Shown: positions 1-12,166 of the stretch, in pieces
How the letters are laid out: the number at the start of each line of letters is the position of its first letter
Position numbering within the stretch: position 1 is the first letter of the stretch
Assembly (NCBI GenBank): GCA_963971405.1
Contig: OZ020487.1
Coordinates: 35,995,039 to 36,059,038 of the forward strand
Direction: 5' to 3'
From: Psococerastis gibbosa
Lineage: Eukaryota > Arthropoda > Insecta > Psocodea > Psocidae
Length of the DNA: 64,000 bases
Translations under genes and position numbers: made by a program
The notes under the pieces: model-generated
What the model was told of the DNA's origin: nothing
Databases searched by the model: none
The model's input: the letters and a program-made list of their open reading frames with translations, nothing else

Positions 1-261
1 TAATCGCTATTTTACTAATTATAAGGACTCTGTTTTTGGTGCCAGCCACAATGTACTTGCGGCGTTTACAGTAGGCGCAGTCAGAATGGGTTAGTTGTAA
101 GAAAGGAAAGGACCAAAATTCGTCCATATGGAAGAAAAGACAAGCCTAGTGTGACATTAGACTAACTTAAAAAATAATAATAAAGCTACAATAATATTAA
201 TCATGAACCAAATAAGTGGAATAAATCTTCCTCTTTCTAAACTAATTTTAATCACTTTTAC

Positions 262-3200
262 CAATAGCATGATATACGTTGGCTTCTTTGCCCGTTGAAA
301 TACAACCATCAATTTGTCGCAGGGTACCGCGATTCAGCAATTTAAAAAGTATCATCCTTGTTCTTGGATCCATAACTTGCTCTGCTGTGGCTCTGTCCGA
401 TTTATCTTTTGTGCGGACCCTGAAAAACATTCAGTCGCCTATTAATCGAGTACCACAAAAAAATCAAAGACTTGTTGGGATTTATTTCCGCTTATAAATT
501 TCAGTTATAATACCAGAATGGGTAGGGTGTACCACTTAATTGACTGCATGAGGTTCATAAGATGTGAGTAGGACCCAACGTATTTTCAATAAAATTAACA
601 TAAAAAACATACTATGAGGGCGTTTATATAGTAAAGAGGTTGCACGAGCGGGTCTGGCATAAAATAAACAAAGGATAAGCTTGTCATTCCGGGGTCTTAT
701 AAACTTTGTGAAACATATCTTAAGAAGTAGGCTATATATAATTAAACAAACTTCAAGCTTTTCGGGCCCTGAGAGTTGACAGAATGCTCCAACGTTATTA
801 CCACTAACCAAAGTGAGTTCTTCTCTTAACCTTATTGGCCGCAAACCCTAGAGATGAATGAGTTTTGGGGGCTGTGGCGAAATAAAAGCCGCTGACATGA
901 GGGGACACTTGAGTAAAAAAAAATTGGTTGTCTGTAAGTCGGTTGCAAAGTCGGTTTACAGACGATAGTTTAACGTGACAACGCCTAAATTACTAAATCT
1001 TACTTAAATAATATATGGCTGGAACGAGAAAGAAATGTGGAAAGCCCTTAAGTACTTTGAATTTCGTGCGCACCCCCTGACGTTTCACACCCCTAAAGCC
1101 AAACCCCTTGCTTGATCACCACAAATATAGCATGACCTGAAAGAATAAGAATAGACGAAGAAATATAATTTTAATTAAGATAAGCCTTTCACATCAGCCC
1201 AAAAATTTGTTTTAAACCCGCCCATGTAATTCAAATGGGATTGCTTGAAAGGAATTTTTTCACGTTTTGTGGTCCACTTGTGTTTAAGGGCGGAAGGGGT
1301 GAATTTGGAAATATGTATTTACACTCGTTTGAAACCTTAATTTATCCTGCTATTAATGAGACATTAAAAATTCTTTTCGGTTGAAAATTCCAGGCTGTGG
1401 AATTTTTTTACTTTATGCATGTAAATTTAAAAGTACCCATTGAACCTGTTTTCCGCCGAAACACGGATGGCTTCCACACTCACCTGAGCCCAAACGATGG
1501 GACGGATAGTAAAACTGAATATACAGGTATTTGGAAAGAGTAAGAAAGATGGGAAAGAACTGAAGTAGTTTGAAGTTTTCAGATTGATATTAACAACCTC
1601 AAAAACGCGGCCGAAAAAGGCCTATTTTCTATTAAAATCGGCTTTATGCGGGCCAAATTCGGGTGCACGTTTCCACCCCCCAAAGTCGAACCCCTTGCCC
1701 TATCACAACAAATATAGCATGGCTTGAAAGAGGAAGAATAGACGAAGACATGAGTATAATTTAAATTAAAATAGACCTACATCTGCCCAAAAAGCTTTGA
1801 TTTGCTTTAAACCCGTGTAACGCACCATGGTAACGCGTCGTGTTACGCGTCGTGGTAACACTTTTTGGTACATGCAGTCAGCATGCAGCCAGCGCTTATC
1901 GATTTATTAGACGTAGTCACGTCAAAATTAAGAAAAATACATGAATTATTATTATTATTATATGTTTTTTAATAATATGTATGGCTATCATGAGCTTAAG
2001 GTAGCAATTTCCCGAGTATTTAATTTGATTCCCGCCAGTCTTCTAGAGTTGGATAGCTACAATGCTGTTAAGTGAAATCTAGGGGACTGGCTGATAAATT
2101 AATTAAATGATGGCGATTAATTCCTTTTGATTAATTTTTATTTTATTTTATACTGGATAATGTAAGGTAACCTTAACTTATTTAACTTTAACTAACTATA
2201 TAACTGTATTATTACTTTTTATTTTTTTATTTTCACTTGTAATAATGTAGTTCATACTCCCTATAACTACAATATAACTGTTTGTAGCCTTTCTGGTGAA
2301 TCCTGCCACAAGCCCCCCTTATGGGGTTTACATGCAGTATTCCGGTAAAAACTATTATTTTAATACTGTATTGTATTCTTTCTATTAAATGCTCCCAGTG
2401 CTGGGGGTACCGGCTGGTAAAAAAAAAGTGTCTGTAAATCACCTGTAAATCAATCCCTCATTTACAGCTGCAGTAGCCAAGCTAGGGACAAAGATTGATC
2501 CAAGCCGAAAATCATTTGCTCCATATGCAACTCACAACCTATCCCCGCTGCAATTTGGTTTTAATGAGAGGTTTCAAAGTAGATTTACTTACTTTCCACC
2601 GCCAAGGGATTTCAAAGCATTTGCTCCTGGCACTTCATACTGATCTAAATTAATTTTTCCAGCTACTTTACTAAATAATTTATCAACTGATTGGTACTTT
2701 TTGACACGGTCTCTGTCCTGCTGTTGATTCAAATGACTTCGATTAGTAGCAACTGTTGCTGTTGTTTTACATCCATCCATGGGACCGTCCCAATCCAGTA
2801 ATTCTTCATCTGACGAATCAAACTCGTCTGAGCTGTTGCTGTCATGTTCATCATTTTCCGTCTCTAGGCCCGAAATAACTTCAACCTCATTCTCCTTAAC
2901 CATAATCCTAAAATACAAGTTAAATTTAGACTAGAGTAAGAACTTCAACATGCAAGGTATTTAAGTTACCTGTAGGTTACGTTATTTGACGCAAGCAACT
3001 TTATCTAGTTGCGTAAACTCATGTAAATGGGTAGGGTACTATTAGATGGCAGTTTTCTAGCCCAGAAAAATGTAAGCCATTATTTTGTTACATACTACTA
3101 TATTATATATAAATCCATCTTAAAAATAGGCAAGCAAAAATTAATTATTAGCCTACTGTAATGTATTGGCAAGTTATCTGCAACTTGTAAGTAATAGTAG

Positions 3201-3280
3201 CATCAGACATCAAAATGTATAGATAATGGTAAAACGAGGACTTACACAGCATCTTCAAATTGTCCTTCTACTTCATCCAT
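262..3280 (-). CDS. RIOK1: RIO kinase 1, 5' partial (three exons)
   Basis: RIOK1 is an atypical Ser/Thr kinase/ATPase of the cytoplasm that acts in late 40S ribosomal subunit maturation. Three coding exons are seen on the minus strand: 3280-3246 (ATG at 3280-3278), 2907-2593 and 419-262. All join in phase with GT-AG borders (35 + 315 + 158 nt, 169 codons); the donor at 261-260 shows that the gene continues beyond the left edge. Residues 1-116 are the family's variable acidic N-terminus, rich in Asp, Glu and Ser and including a [12 protein letters not shown] stretch. Residues about 120-169 begin the RIO domain with the highly conserved [15 protein letters not shown] and the ATP-loop [11 protein letters not shown]. 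The catalytic loop and metal-binding Asp lie outside the window. A small in-phase exon between exons 2 and 3 cannot be excluded. The gene is divergent from UQCRC2. The family assignment is secure. Confidence 0.93.
420..2592 (-). repeat. RIOK1 intron 2 with a diverged direct duplication
   Basis: No exon was recognised here. Two related blocks, about 1030-1225 and 1620-1825, lie in the same orientation. They share runs such as ACAAATATAGCATG, AATAGACGAAGA and TTTAAACCCG, with similar sequence before each block. It reads as an old duplicated repeat of unknown type with a spacing of about 590 bp. Confidence 0.5.
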
Positions 3281-3573
3281 TTCGTGATTCAATTCCTTCA
3301 CTCCTCTTTCTCAAGTAAATTACTTATGCCTGCCTCCTAGCTCCTACAACAGTACAACGAGGTAAGAGGTTTGTTTGTTTGTAATACTTTTGTTGATTTC
3401 ACTTTTACAATGACCTTGAATTTGTTATCCTGCCAACTTAAAAATAAATATTTTACATGTTTAACTTACCAGGAGAGAAAAACGGTACTGTAACATGTTT
3501 TTAAATATTTCGGCAGCCATTTTTGCACCGAGAAATTTTCTTCTGGTGACGCTCGACTGCTGTAAAATTTTTG
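3281..3573. promoter_or_regulatory. Divergent promoter region RIOK1 / UQCRC2
   Basis: The 293 bp between the RIOK1 start (3280, minus) and the UQCRC2 start (3574, plus) must hold both 5' UTRs and both proximal promoters. I see no clear TATA box in a convincing position for either gene. A TATA-less bidirectional promoter is an inference from the geometry. Two housekeeping genes head to head within 300 bp is a common animal arrangement. Confidence 0.6.
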
Positions 3574-6500
3574 ATGGCATCGAGCGCAATGAAGGCTCCT
3601 CTTGTACGAGTTGCTGCGGTAAGTTTGTCTTAAACTGAACATCATGTCGTTTCCGAGATCAATTGGCCTGGTTGTCGATGGTTGTCCCCTCCTGACAGGA
3701 GGTTTTTACTGGAAGCTTGTTTGGTTCTAATAGGTCTAGTTACTCCTCCTACCTACCCATGTATTAATAATAATAGAACCTGTTTCCACATTTTCAGAGA
3801 GGGTTTGCTGCCCAAGCAAATCCTATTAAAGTTGTCGCACCTAGCGTGACAGTTCTTCCAAACAAAGTGACTGTAGCTTCGCAAGAAAACGGTGGTGGCT
3901 TGTCAAGGGTTTCCATTGTGTTCAAGTAAGTAATTTGATTAACAGAAATTCATCAATCGACTTGCTAAGTCAATTTTGAAAAAAATTAATAATTCTGCTG
4001 AAGAAAATATGACCGCATAAATTTAGCGATCAGATTTTGACGCTCTCTATACCACCTCAGTGGGTCAATGACTAAGTTAAATTGATAGAATTAAAATTAA
4101 ATTTACCCTTTGCCTGGGTCTAAAACGAAATTAACACCATGCCACAACGGAAGCTGCTAGTGGTTTTCGCCTTGCATCAATGTATCTTAACAATACCCAA
4201 GCAAAATTAACAAGTCAATCAAATTTCATTTACAGAGCTGGATCCCGCAATGAATCATCCCAAAGCAGAGGAGCCGCGGCAGCGGTCCGCTCAAACGCTG
4301 GTTTGGCCACCAAGAAGTTTAGCCAGTTTGGCATCATCCGGAACGTTCAGCAGGGTGGTGCATCCCTCTCAGCCACTGGAGATAGGGAAACAACAGCTTT
4401 TACTTTGGTAGCAACTCGCGACCAAGTGGAAGCCCTTCTGCCATATTTGGCCGAGGTTGCTTGCAGTCCTGCTTTTAAGGTTGGTATGAATTCAAGTATG
4501 GTAAAAGGCCAATTTTATGATTTGCCGCAATAGAGAGTATTAATTGATTAAATAATTTGATTGTCATAAAAAATGTCGTATTTAAATTATAGTTGACTTG
4601 AACACTTCGCCAACGGCCTTACCATCTTGAATCCATTAGAGCAGACCATGTTTCAAACTGCGGCAAACTTGGTATTGTGCACAGCGTTGGCAGGGGAACA
4701 TGGTGGGACATGATAACGCGCTTAGGCAGTCTACTTGCGTGTCGAGTCCTGGTCACCTCCGATTTAATCGTGTGACTTTACCATGTTCCCCAAGTGGTTC
4801 GGAATCCACTATAATCAGGCGGTCCACCCTGTCAGTCAACTACCCTTTCCCCCGAGGTAAAAGAGCCTGCACCTTAGTGTGCCTCAAGTTAACAAAGACT
4901 AGCTCCCTCCGCGAGGCTGACAGGGTTGCTTAAATTAGAAATGCTGAAAACAACAACAACAGTTGACTTGAACAGGAAGAAACATACATCATGTGTCGTT
5001 GGTTTCGAAAATCTGAACGCAAATAGACCGAGATCATAAAAAAGTTTGAGAAACATAATTCATGGACTTCTATGCATTCTCTGTAGTAACTAATTAATTG
5101 TTGTTTATTTTTCAGCCGTGGGAGCTGTCCGACAATGTCCCTTTATTAAAGTACCAACTGTCTCTGCTGACTCCTCAAATCCGAGTAGTTGACATTCTCC
5201 ATAAGGCCGCTTACCGCACCGGTCTTGGCAACTCCATTTTTGTGAAAAAGGATCACTTAGGAAAACAAGACAGTGAAACAGTAAGTTAACTTGCTTCATA
5301 CTCCCCGACTGTACATTGCCAAATATATGTCTTGAAACTGGTAAAAGTACACACCTTTTCATCCTTGCAAACTTGATGTAGTGTTACTGTTCCGCAGTAT
5401 CGAAACTAAAAAAAGGTTCTGGGTTTGATGAAAATCTCCTAGGTGTGAATCCAATGTACCATTCATCACCATTGAAGTTCTGAAATTAGATTGCTCTGTG
5501 AATTTGTTCTATAAAAATTCTTCAGTGTTATTATTTCTGGGCTTCACATACATTTAATTCAATATTTTTCTAACTAGGCCTACCTTGTTTTATTAGTTTT
5601 TAACCCAGTTGCATTTTTTTTCATTAATTTTAGTCAATTTTCCTTGTTTCAAGTTTTAGCTTGCTCCGACCATCCAACGGTAAATTCTTGGCCAAATGAT
5701 TACTGTAAAGATGTGAATAAATTCCGTTATCCAGATAATTATTTATAATTGAAGCTCGGAGGGACCATAATCTTTAGGAGCATGATTTCCATAGCAGAGT
5801 AATAAAACAATATTGTTTTATCTTAAACGAGTCATTCTTTGGTTGATAGTTTCGATTTTTTTTTAATTAGACATATTTAATTATTTTACAGCTGAAACAC
5901 TTTTATTCATCTACTTTCACCGCCAACAGAGCTGCTGTTGCAGGAGTAAACATTGACCAAAGCCTTCTTAAGGACTTTGCGAATAGTCTGCCTTTAGCTA
6001 CTGGCGAAGCCAAACCTGGAAACGGTAAATACTTTGGAGGAGAAATCCGGAAAGACAAATATGGCAACTCCACCCAAATCGCCATTGCAGGAGAAGGCGC
6101 TGGGTAAGTCTTATAAATACTAGATTTCCGAAATTTAGCAAAACTACAAAATTATCAACCGGAGCACTAATCATTGTTGTCAAACCGTGAAAATTATTAC
6201 CATAGTGTTAGGCAATTACCCATCATGGGCTAAACGTATTAGCAGCTGGGAAGATAGCTTAAAAGCAAATCCGACACATGGTACCTCTGTTTAATTGGAA
6301 ATCAATTAAAATTGAAATTGGAGGGCCTCCCCCCTCGCGTTTTTTATGTTAAATGTCACAGGAAATAACGATCGTTGAGGCCATTAAAAATATTCGTTAA
6401 AAGAGCAGAAATGCTCCACCATATTTCGATATGCGATTATGATACGCGATTACCCTTCTTGCACAAAGCCAAATTTCATACGACATTTCAATGTTTCTCT

Positions 6501-9500
6501 TCATTTTGATACGTAGGATGTTTAACACAGTTTGGAATTTCTTAAAATTGACATCCTCAGTGACCCTTATTTGTTACAAATCAAGTTCAATAACTGTGGC
6601 CGATTGGTATTAATGAATTAAGGACAGCTACATAATGTAAACCAAAGCGTAGGGGAAAATAGTTTATAGACTATGACTCATTCTTGGCTATTTATCGATA
6701 TTTCATGAGACATTTGACTTTGCGCAAAAAATGGACATTTGCCCTTAACTGAAGGATCTTTGGACGCTACAGATGGATTATCTATGGCGCCTATTCCACC
6801 GGCAAATTTGCTTCACTAAAATTCACTTGTGTTTTGAGATTATTTTTTGTTTGTTTTATTTTAAGGAGAATATTATGTAGATACTTAACTTATCTATTAT
6901 TATACGTTAAATTATAGGCTAATATGGTAGCAGACATCATTAATAATATTATTTCTTAATTTATAATAGATAAGTTAAGTATCTACATAATAGTCTCCTT
7001 AAAATAAAACAAACAAAAAATTTCAGAACACAAGTGAATTTTAGTGAAGCAAATTTGCCGGTGGAATGGGCGATTATGTAATATTGTCAATTGTGTAATA
7101 TTGTCATATATAAATATTATGTGTGGTATATATCACACTGACATTAAATTAACTTTGGCTGAAGAGGTAACCTCCTTGTTATAACCGAAATTAGAGGATG
7201 GGTTCGAATGCCGCCAAGTGCAGTTTTTTCCATATCTTCTAATTTCGGTTATTACGAGGAGGTTACCTCTTCCGCTGAAGTTAATTTAATGTCAGTGGTA
7301 TGTATAAATTGCCTTTATGCAATAAATTAAGCTCACAGACTTGTTCGGTAGATAGTTGTGTAGCTGTGCTAACCTGTCTAGCAATGCGAATTATGTCAAT
7401 ATGAGCATATGTAGAGTATTTGGAGATTGCTAGGTTTGTAATCCAGCGGTTAATACGACGCCCCAGTTAGGCGTCGATCGTGGGTTCGAATCTAGCCATG
7501 TCCAGATTTTTCCATATCCTCTAATTTCGGTTGAAATTGTCAAATTATTCCATTGACAGTCTATCCGATCCGAAGTCTGCTCTTGCTCTGGCAGTATTAC
7601 AAAACGCCCTTGGAGTCGCCCCGAGCGTTGCATGGGGAACCGGCGCTGGCCCATTACTAAAGGCTGTAGCAACCGCCACTGATGGCAAGGCCGGAGCGTC
7701 CGCATTGAACGTGAGCTACACTGACAGCGGGTTGTTTGGTGTTGTCATCTCCTCTTCAGCTTCTGCTTCTGCAAAGGTATGTTCACTAGTAACAATCTTA
7801 GCTTTGTGATTTATAAGCCCTGTACACACGATGAAGAACCAGTAGAATCCGGGCTTATGGGCCGTGGCCGATATGAAAGTGAACTTCCAGACGTTTCGTC
7901 AACATCTGCGGTCGACATCTTCAGTGACTCGCGAGTCACTCGCTACCGAGCCACCGAGGTACAACCTTCGAAGTCTACGCGGCGCCACTGAAGATGTCGA
8001 CCGCAGCTGTTGACGAGAAAATGAAAGTTCACTTTCATTTCGACCTACATATCGATTCTACTGGTTCTTCATACGACTCCGGCCATGAAACCTTTGCAGT
8101 TACCCTGTACGCCCGGATGATGATTTGAACGCCAGTGATCCGCCGAGAAATTAGCCATGTAAGCTAAGGGGCTTGTACAAATCTCCAGAATTAGCAAAAT
8201 AAGTAGATATCTGTCCCTGGCTTATAATTTTTCAACTGGCTGCCAGTTGAATTCTGGCGCCTGTTCTCAACGGATCTGCCTTACTGTTTCCTTTCCGTTT
8301 ACCAAATATTTATGTTATTAATTCTATTAAATACGTGTTCATATTACTCTATGGAATAATACCAAATGGCGAGCAATAAGACTATAAAGTCTTGTCTTCA
8401 TGCTAACCCTAAAACCTATTGTATTATTAATTAATAGCTATGTACTTATAATTAAATCTAGACGAAAAAGAAAAATGGGACAGAGAGGGAAAAAAGGATA
8501 AAGTACAATAAGTACAATATATGTAGGGCGGGGGGGGGGGGGGGGGCTTCATTGTTATCACCATTACCAGACAGGAGCGAGTCTCAAGCGTTATCTAAGA
8601 TATATTGTTTAATTATTTTCTTAAAGCTACTGAGTGAATTAGCTGCCCAGTTCATTGTGACAAAGAAATTGTTCATTTCCTGGTTTTATCATTATATCCA
8701 ACGTATCGTATATGACAGGAGTTATTTAATACTGCCTCTGTTTTATCATAAGTGAGCCACTTGTATTTTCTGTCAAATTTATCGACTTTTACTTTACTTT
8801 TTACTTTTTTATTCCATATTGTAAATTCTTATGAAGCTGTTTACCATACATGTATATATGATGCGCTGTGAAATATCTGTCAATTTAGTTTGAAAATACA
8901 GCAATTAATTATTGTGAGTTTAACTAAAAGTTTTCCAGTTTCGAAAGATATACTATGGCTAAAAACCCGAACTCAACAAACGAAAAGTGAACGAGCATAG
9001 TTCAATTTCTATTGTAAAATCAGTAAAATGGACAATTGAAGAAAGGAGAAGTAATTTCGGCTGAGAAGTTTAGGATATCAAGCCACCATTAAAAGAAACA
9101 AGGGAAGTATTATGTTCGTTGTTTTAATGGCAATAAACCTAAGTAAGCAAATGTGTATTGAATCATTAAACAATTAATACACAATAAATAACTGTTAGGT
9201 CGCCGTAGAACTATAACAAAATAAAATGTTTAAAAAAATTAAACATGCTACGATTAAAATAAACTTACGCATTAATATCATATCTCACATAACGAACAGT
9301 CTAGTCCACTATTTCAAATACGGATTCCACCTCTTCCCGTCTCATCAGCCATTCCCGAGTGAATGTAGAAAATTTATTTATTGACATGTTGAATGTTAAT
9401 CTAAAAAAGAAAAGATCCGGTTGGAAGTAAATTATCAGAACAGACATAATTGCCAATATTCCATTGGTTCCATTAGAAATTTCTAATGGCTCACTTATTA

Positions 9501-10662
9501 TGAAACAGAGTTAGCAATTTAACTGAAAAGCTTTGTGCTATTTATACCGTTTATAACTATTTCTTTTACAGGCCATCGAAGCAGCACTGAAAGTGCTCAA
9601 GGGTGGTTCAGTGACGGACGCCGATGTTGCGCGTGGCAAAGCTCTGCTTAAGGCACGGCTAGTGGAAAATCTTGACAACACTGCCACGTTGGTTGAAGAT
9701 CTTGGCGCACAAGCTGCTCTAACTGGTAATTCCTAACATTTTAATTTACGTACTATGTTTAAATTTTATGGTGCGAGTGAGGCTCTGGTCCCGATACAAA
9801 CGACAAGATTAAATGAGGGTTGATATCATTGGAAAACTAATAGATCGATAGGTATTTGTCATTGATTTATATTACGGCAGCAAAAAGTTTGCGCTCAAAT
9901 ATCAATTTTTCACCGCACGGCAATATTATAGGCTGTACTTGGTTAAGTCATGGTTCTACCTGTGTCCCAAAATTCTTACGCAAACAATACAAATATTGTC
10001 CGAAATCCATGGGGGCATTGGATATGGGACCAATGGGCCATTACAAATAGACCTAGGTCCATAAAAACGTTCTTCAGTACACTATTATTATCATTATTAT
10101 TATTCCATGCATTATATTACCATCACGACTGTTGCCAGTGGGAGCCATTATCGCTCGGAAAGTATCGGCAAGGCGGCTATTCCACCGACCTCGTTTTGCA
10201 GCGTGAGCGTGACATTGACGTGGTAGCAGGCATTAATGATTTATTAATAATGTCTGCTACCACGCTGCAAAACGAGGTCGGTGGAATAGCCGTCTAAAGA
10301 GTACTAGTCTACTAGACCACTCCGCCATGTTCCAATGCATGGTCTAGTATTGGTCACTGAGACTTTACTGACGCTTGTGTTGCACTTAAAGCCTTTTCAG
10401 ACTTTTTAATTCTGGTAACTCCTAGTAATTTGTTGGGTCGCCTATTGAGTGCCTACTCACAGTACTGAAACCCCCATAGTCCTCATTCACTAATTGAATT
10501 GTACTTCCAGGTACTGTCCAAGATGGCTGCTCTACGCTCACTGCTATTGAGTCGGTGACTACTTCCGATGTAAACGCCGCTCTTAAAAAAGCTACTTCGA
10601 AACTGTCCCTTGCTGGGTTCGGCAATCTTAACTACGTTCCATACCTTGACCAGTTGAAGTAG
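3574..10662 (+). CDS. UQCRC2: Cytochrome b-c1 complex subunit 2, mitochondrial
   Basis: UQCRC2 is core protein 2 of respiratory complex III, on the matrix side of the inner mitochondrial membrane. Eight coding exons join in phase: 3574-3618, 3798-3925, 4236-4479, 5116-5280, 5892-6103, 7560-7776, 9572-9725 and 10511-10662 (TAG). They total 1317 nt, or 438 residues, close to the usual 440-455. The N-terminus is a basic presequence lacking acidic residues (MASSAMKAPLVRVAARGF). It is followed by the M16-peptidase-like fold: KAGSRNESS, then AAVRSNAGLATKKFSQFG, and NVSYTDSGLFG near residue 325. The metallopeptidase HXXEH motif is absent, as expected for core 2. All introns are GT-AG. Introns carry mobile insertions: a 5S-like SINE in intron 3, a palindromic element and tRNA-type SINE sequence in intron 5, and a palindrome in intron 7. 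The start is chosen because it begins the presequence just before a donor in phase with exon 2. Confidence 0.95.
4605..4960 (+). mobile_element. 5S-rRNA-like SINE, full copy in UQCRC2 intron 3
   Basis: The element is flanked by an exact 14-bp direct repeat AGTTGACTTGAACA (4591-4604 and 4961-4974), the signature of LINE-driven retrotransposition. The head, GCCAACGGCCTTACCATCTT at 4609, closely resembles the 5' end of 5S rRNA. The 3' end is an A-rich CAA repeat (4946-4960). The body is shared with copies at 34392-34684, 52670-52898 and 62711-62953. The 5S origin rests on recalled 5S sequence; the duplication and tail are directly seen. Confidence 0.8.
6786..7072. mobile_element. Palindromic MITE (P1) in UQCRC2 intron 5
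   Basis: Nearly perfect inverted arms of about 140 bp run from CTATTCCACCGGCAAATTTG to its complement near 7050. The centre contains GGTAGCAGACATCATTAATA, which recurs in elements P2, P5 and P6. The centre alone marks it as a member of that fold-back family. Confidence 0.75.
7135..7298. repeat. Inverted repeat made of SINE-tail sequence
   Basis: The arms CACTGACATTAAATTAACTT (7135) and its complement (ending 7298) enclose two opposed copies of the block TAACCGAAATTAGAGGA. The same block is the 3' part of the tRNA-type repeat at 54634-54912, so this is two fused tails of that family. Confidence 0.6.
7321..7530 (+). mobile_element. tRNA-like SINE (family F2), abutting UQCRC2 exon 6
   Basis: The sequence matches, in reverse, 54634-54912 over most of its length (shared TAAGCTCACAGAC, GATAGTTGTGTAG, GCTAACCTGTCTAG). 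It contains a tRNA-type block: TCCAGCGGTTAA as a possible A box and GGGTTCGAATC as a good B box. The end of the repeat (TCTAATTTCGGTT) lies about 27 bp before the splice acceptor of exon 6 at 7559/7560. Confidence 0.7.
7832..8075. repeat. Inverted repeat, family shared with 12167-12636
   Basis: Arms of about 95 bp pair GAAGAACCAGTAGAATC (7832) with GATTCTACTGGTTCTTC (to about 8072), and GTCGACATCTTCAGTG with its complement near the centre. The internal CGTTTCGTCAACATCT is also in the element at 12167, which has similar ends. A fold-back or TIR element of unassigned type in UQCRC2 intron 6. Confidence 0.55.
8527..8547. repeat. Poly-G tract
   Basis: A run of about twenty G residues in UQCRC2 intron 6. 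The rest of intron 6 (8080-9560) shows no recognisable gene or element. Confidence 0.7.
9933..10078 (+). repeat. Dispersed repeat R2, copy 1
   Basis: Shares TACTTGGTTAAGTCATG, ACAATACAAAT and GGTCCATAAAAA with 22625-22915 and 50545-50806. The copy is shorter than the others, with an internal deletion. No coding potential or promoter boxes were recognised; probably a non-autonomous element. Confidence 0.55.
10172..10294. mobile_element. Palindromic MITE (P2) in UQCRC2 intron 7
   Basis: The arms are GGCGGCTATTCCACCGACCT and its near-complement ending at 10294. The centre is GTGGTAGCAGGCATTAATGA and its complement. With arms of about 50-60 bp this is the shortest and cleanest member of the family. 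Confidence 0.8.
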
Positions 10663-11734
10663 AAAGTCTTGATAACACTATAATTATTGTATATTATAAA
10701 CATCTTTGTTAAAATAATATTGCTGTAGTTTCTGGACCATTGGACTCATAGGTGTACGTTATGATGCTTTGAGTGTTACTTGCGTTAATTAAGCTACTCG
10801 CGAGTTAATAATACAGTCAAACGTTTTATTTAAGGGCATGTGTCGCGGAAATTGATTCCTCTGAAAAATGTGAAGGGTCTTTTTTGTAGGAATCGCTTAG
10901 TCATAATCGACAAGTTATGTCTAATTTTTTTTATACATATAACTGATAAGAAAAGAAAACATTTACGGGACGGGACAAATGACCTCGAATAAAAAAAATA
11001 GCTCGGATGAATTATTGTCTATTGGGGACTTTTGACAGTTTGTTTACAATGACATCCGGTCCCTAACCGATTTCCAGCCGTGTCCGAATTTATGCAACCC
11101 TACCACGGAGCTGTCTTGGTCGGCCTGCAACATTACTATTTACTTTTACTTTTCAACGATGTTTTTCAAAGATTTCACGGATTTAAACCATTTGCAACTA
11201 GGTCTAACTGGTTTTTTGTTTAAAAATAAATTTTTTGGGAAATGGCTGAGCTTTTCAGCAAACAGGCTAAAAAAAAATTTTTTAGTAACATTTTAGATGG
11301 CCTACATTTTTATATTTCTAGCCTGCCTTCGTAACCATGTCTGTTTCCATTTGAACTTGATTTTATTGGTGAATTGGACACCCCCACAGTCAACTGACTG
11401 ACACTGACAATCTGTTTTAGACGGTCCCTTTCGGTCGGTAGAGTTTTCCTGAAAATTTGAAACTGCGCGGTATTTTGCTGCGAAAAAATGTTTTACTGTA
11501 GACACTGACGTTGGCGCGAACTAAAAAGCAACCGAACTTGTTCTGTAGTTTGTTGTTATTTGTAGTAGTTATTATTTTTATAAGTAGATTTTTAGATAGT
11601 TTAGTTTTTTTGTGTAGTTTAGCTATAATTTAATTTTTGAATCATCAACTCTTGCAAATTCTTAGTAATGTAAGTATTCGTATTTAGTTGTTTTTTAGAA
11701 ACAAATTAACTTAAGTGTTTAAAAGAATTATAAC

Positions 11735-11915
11735 AGTACCTTCTTCTTCAAGTTGCAACTTACAGCCAGCTGGCTGGTTGACCGAAAGTAGCAACAGGTG
11801 ACTTCGATGACATCCACTCTCCTCGATCCCCAACATCCTCCATCACTTGCTACAAAGATTCTATTCTTGGGCGCACAGGTCGGTTGACGCCTTCTATGAT
11901 GCAGCTGACGAAGTT
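11735..11915 (-). pseudogene. Non-LTR retrotransposon 3' fragment
   Basis: The region starts with a CTTCTTCTTC tract and resembles 47160-47345, sharing the CAGCCNGNTGGCTGGTTG, GTGACTTCGATG and CCTCGATCC runs. The better-preserved 47-kb copy reads as the C-terminal end of a LINE reverse-transcriptase polyprotein on the minus strand. Here only DNA similarity to it is visible. The rest of 10663-12166 shows no gene. Confidence 0.5.
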
Positions 11916-12166
11916 CTCGTTAATATACAGCGTGAGCCAAAGCAGTCATGTCACCACCCCTACTTCGTTAATATGGGGAATATTGAGGTGCAGTAAAAAT
12001 ACGTATCGTTGAATAGGGGTCAAACTTTTCTATGGTCCTACAGAAGTATGATAGGCGTACTCAAAGTACTACTTTTAAATGATACCCTAAATGGAAAGAG
12101 AATTTTTAATAGGCTACATTACATGAACAGTTCAAACCCTTCAATGACATTCAAGACAAGGAAGTT

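Noticed and set aside
2461-2590. Possible plus-strand exon (ACAG then an open stretch)
   Set aside because: It lies inside the RIOK1 intron, overlaps the RIOK1 donor region, has no match I recognise and no partner exons.
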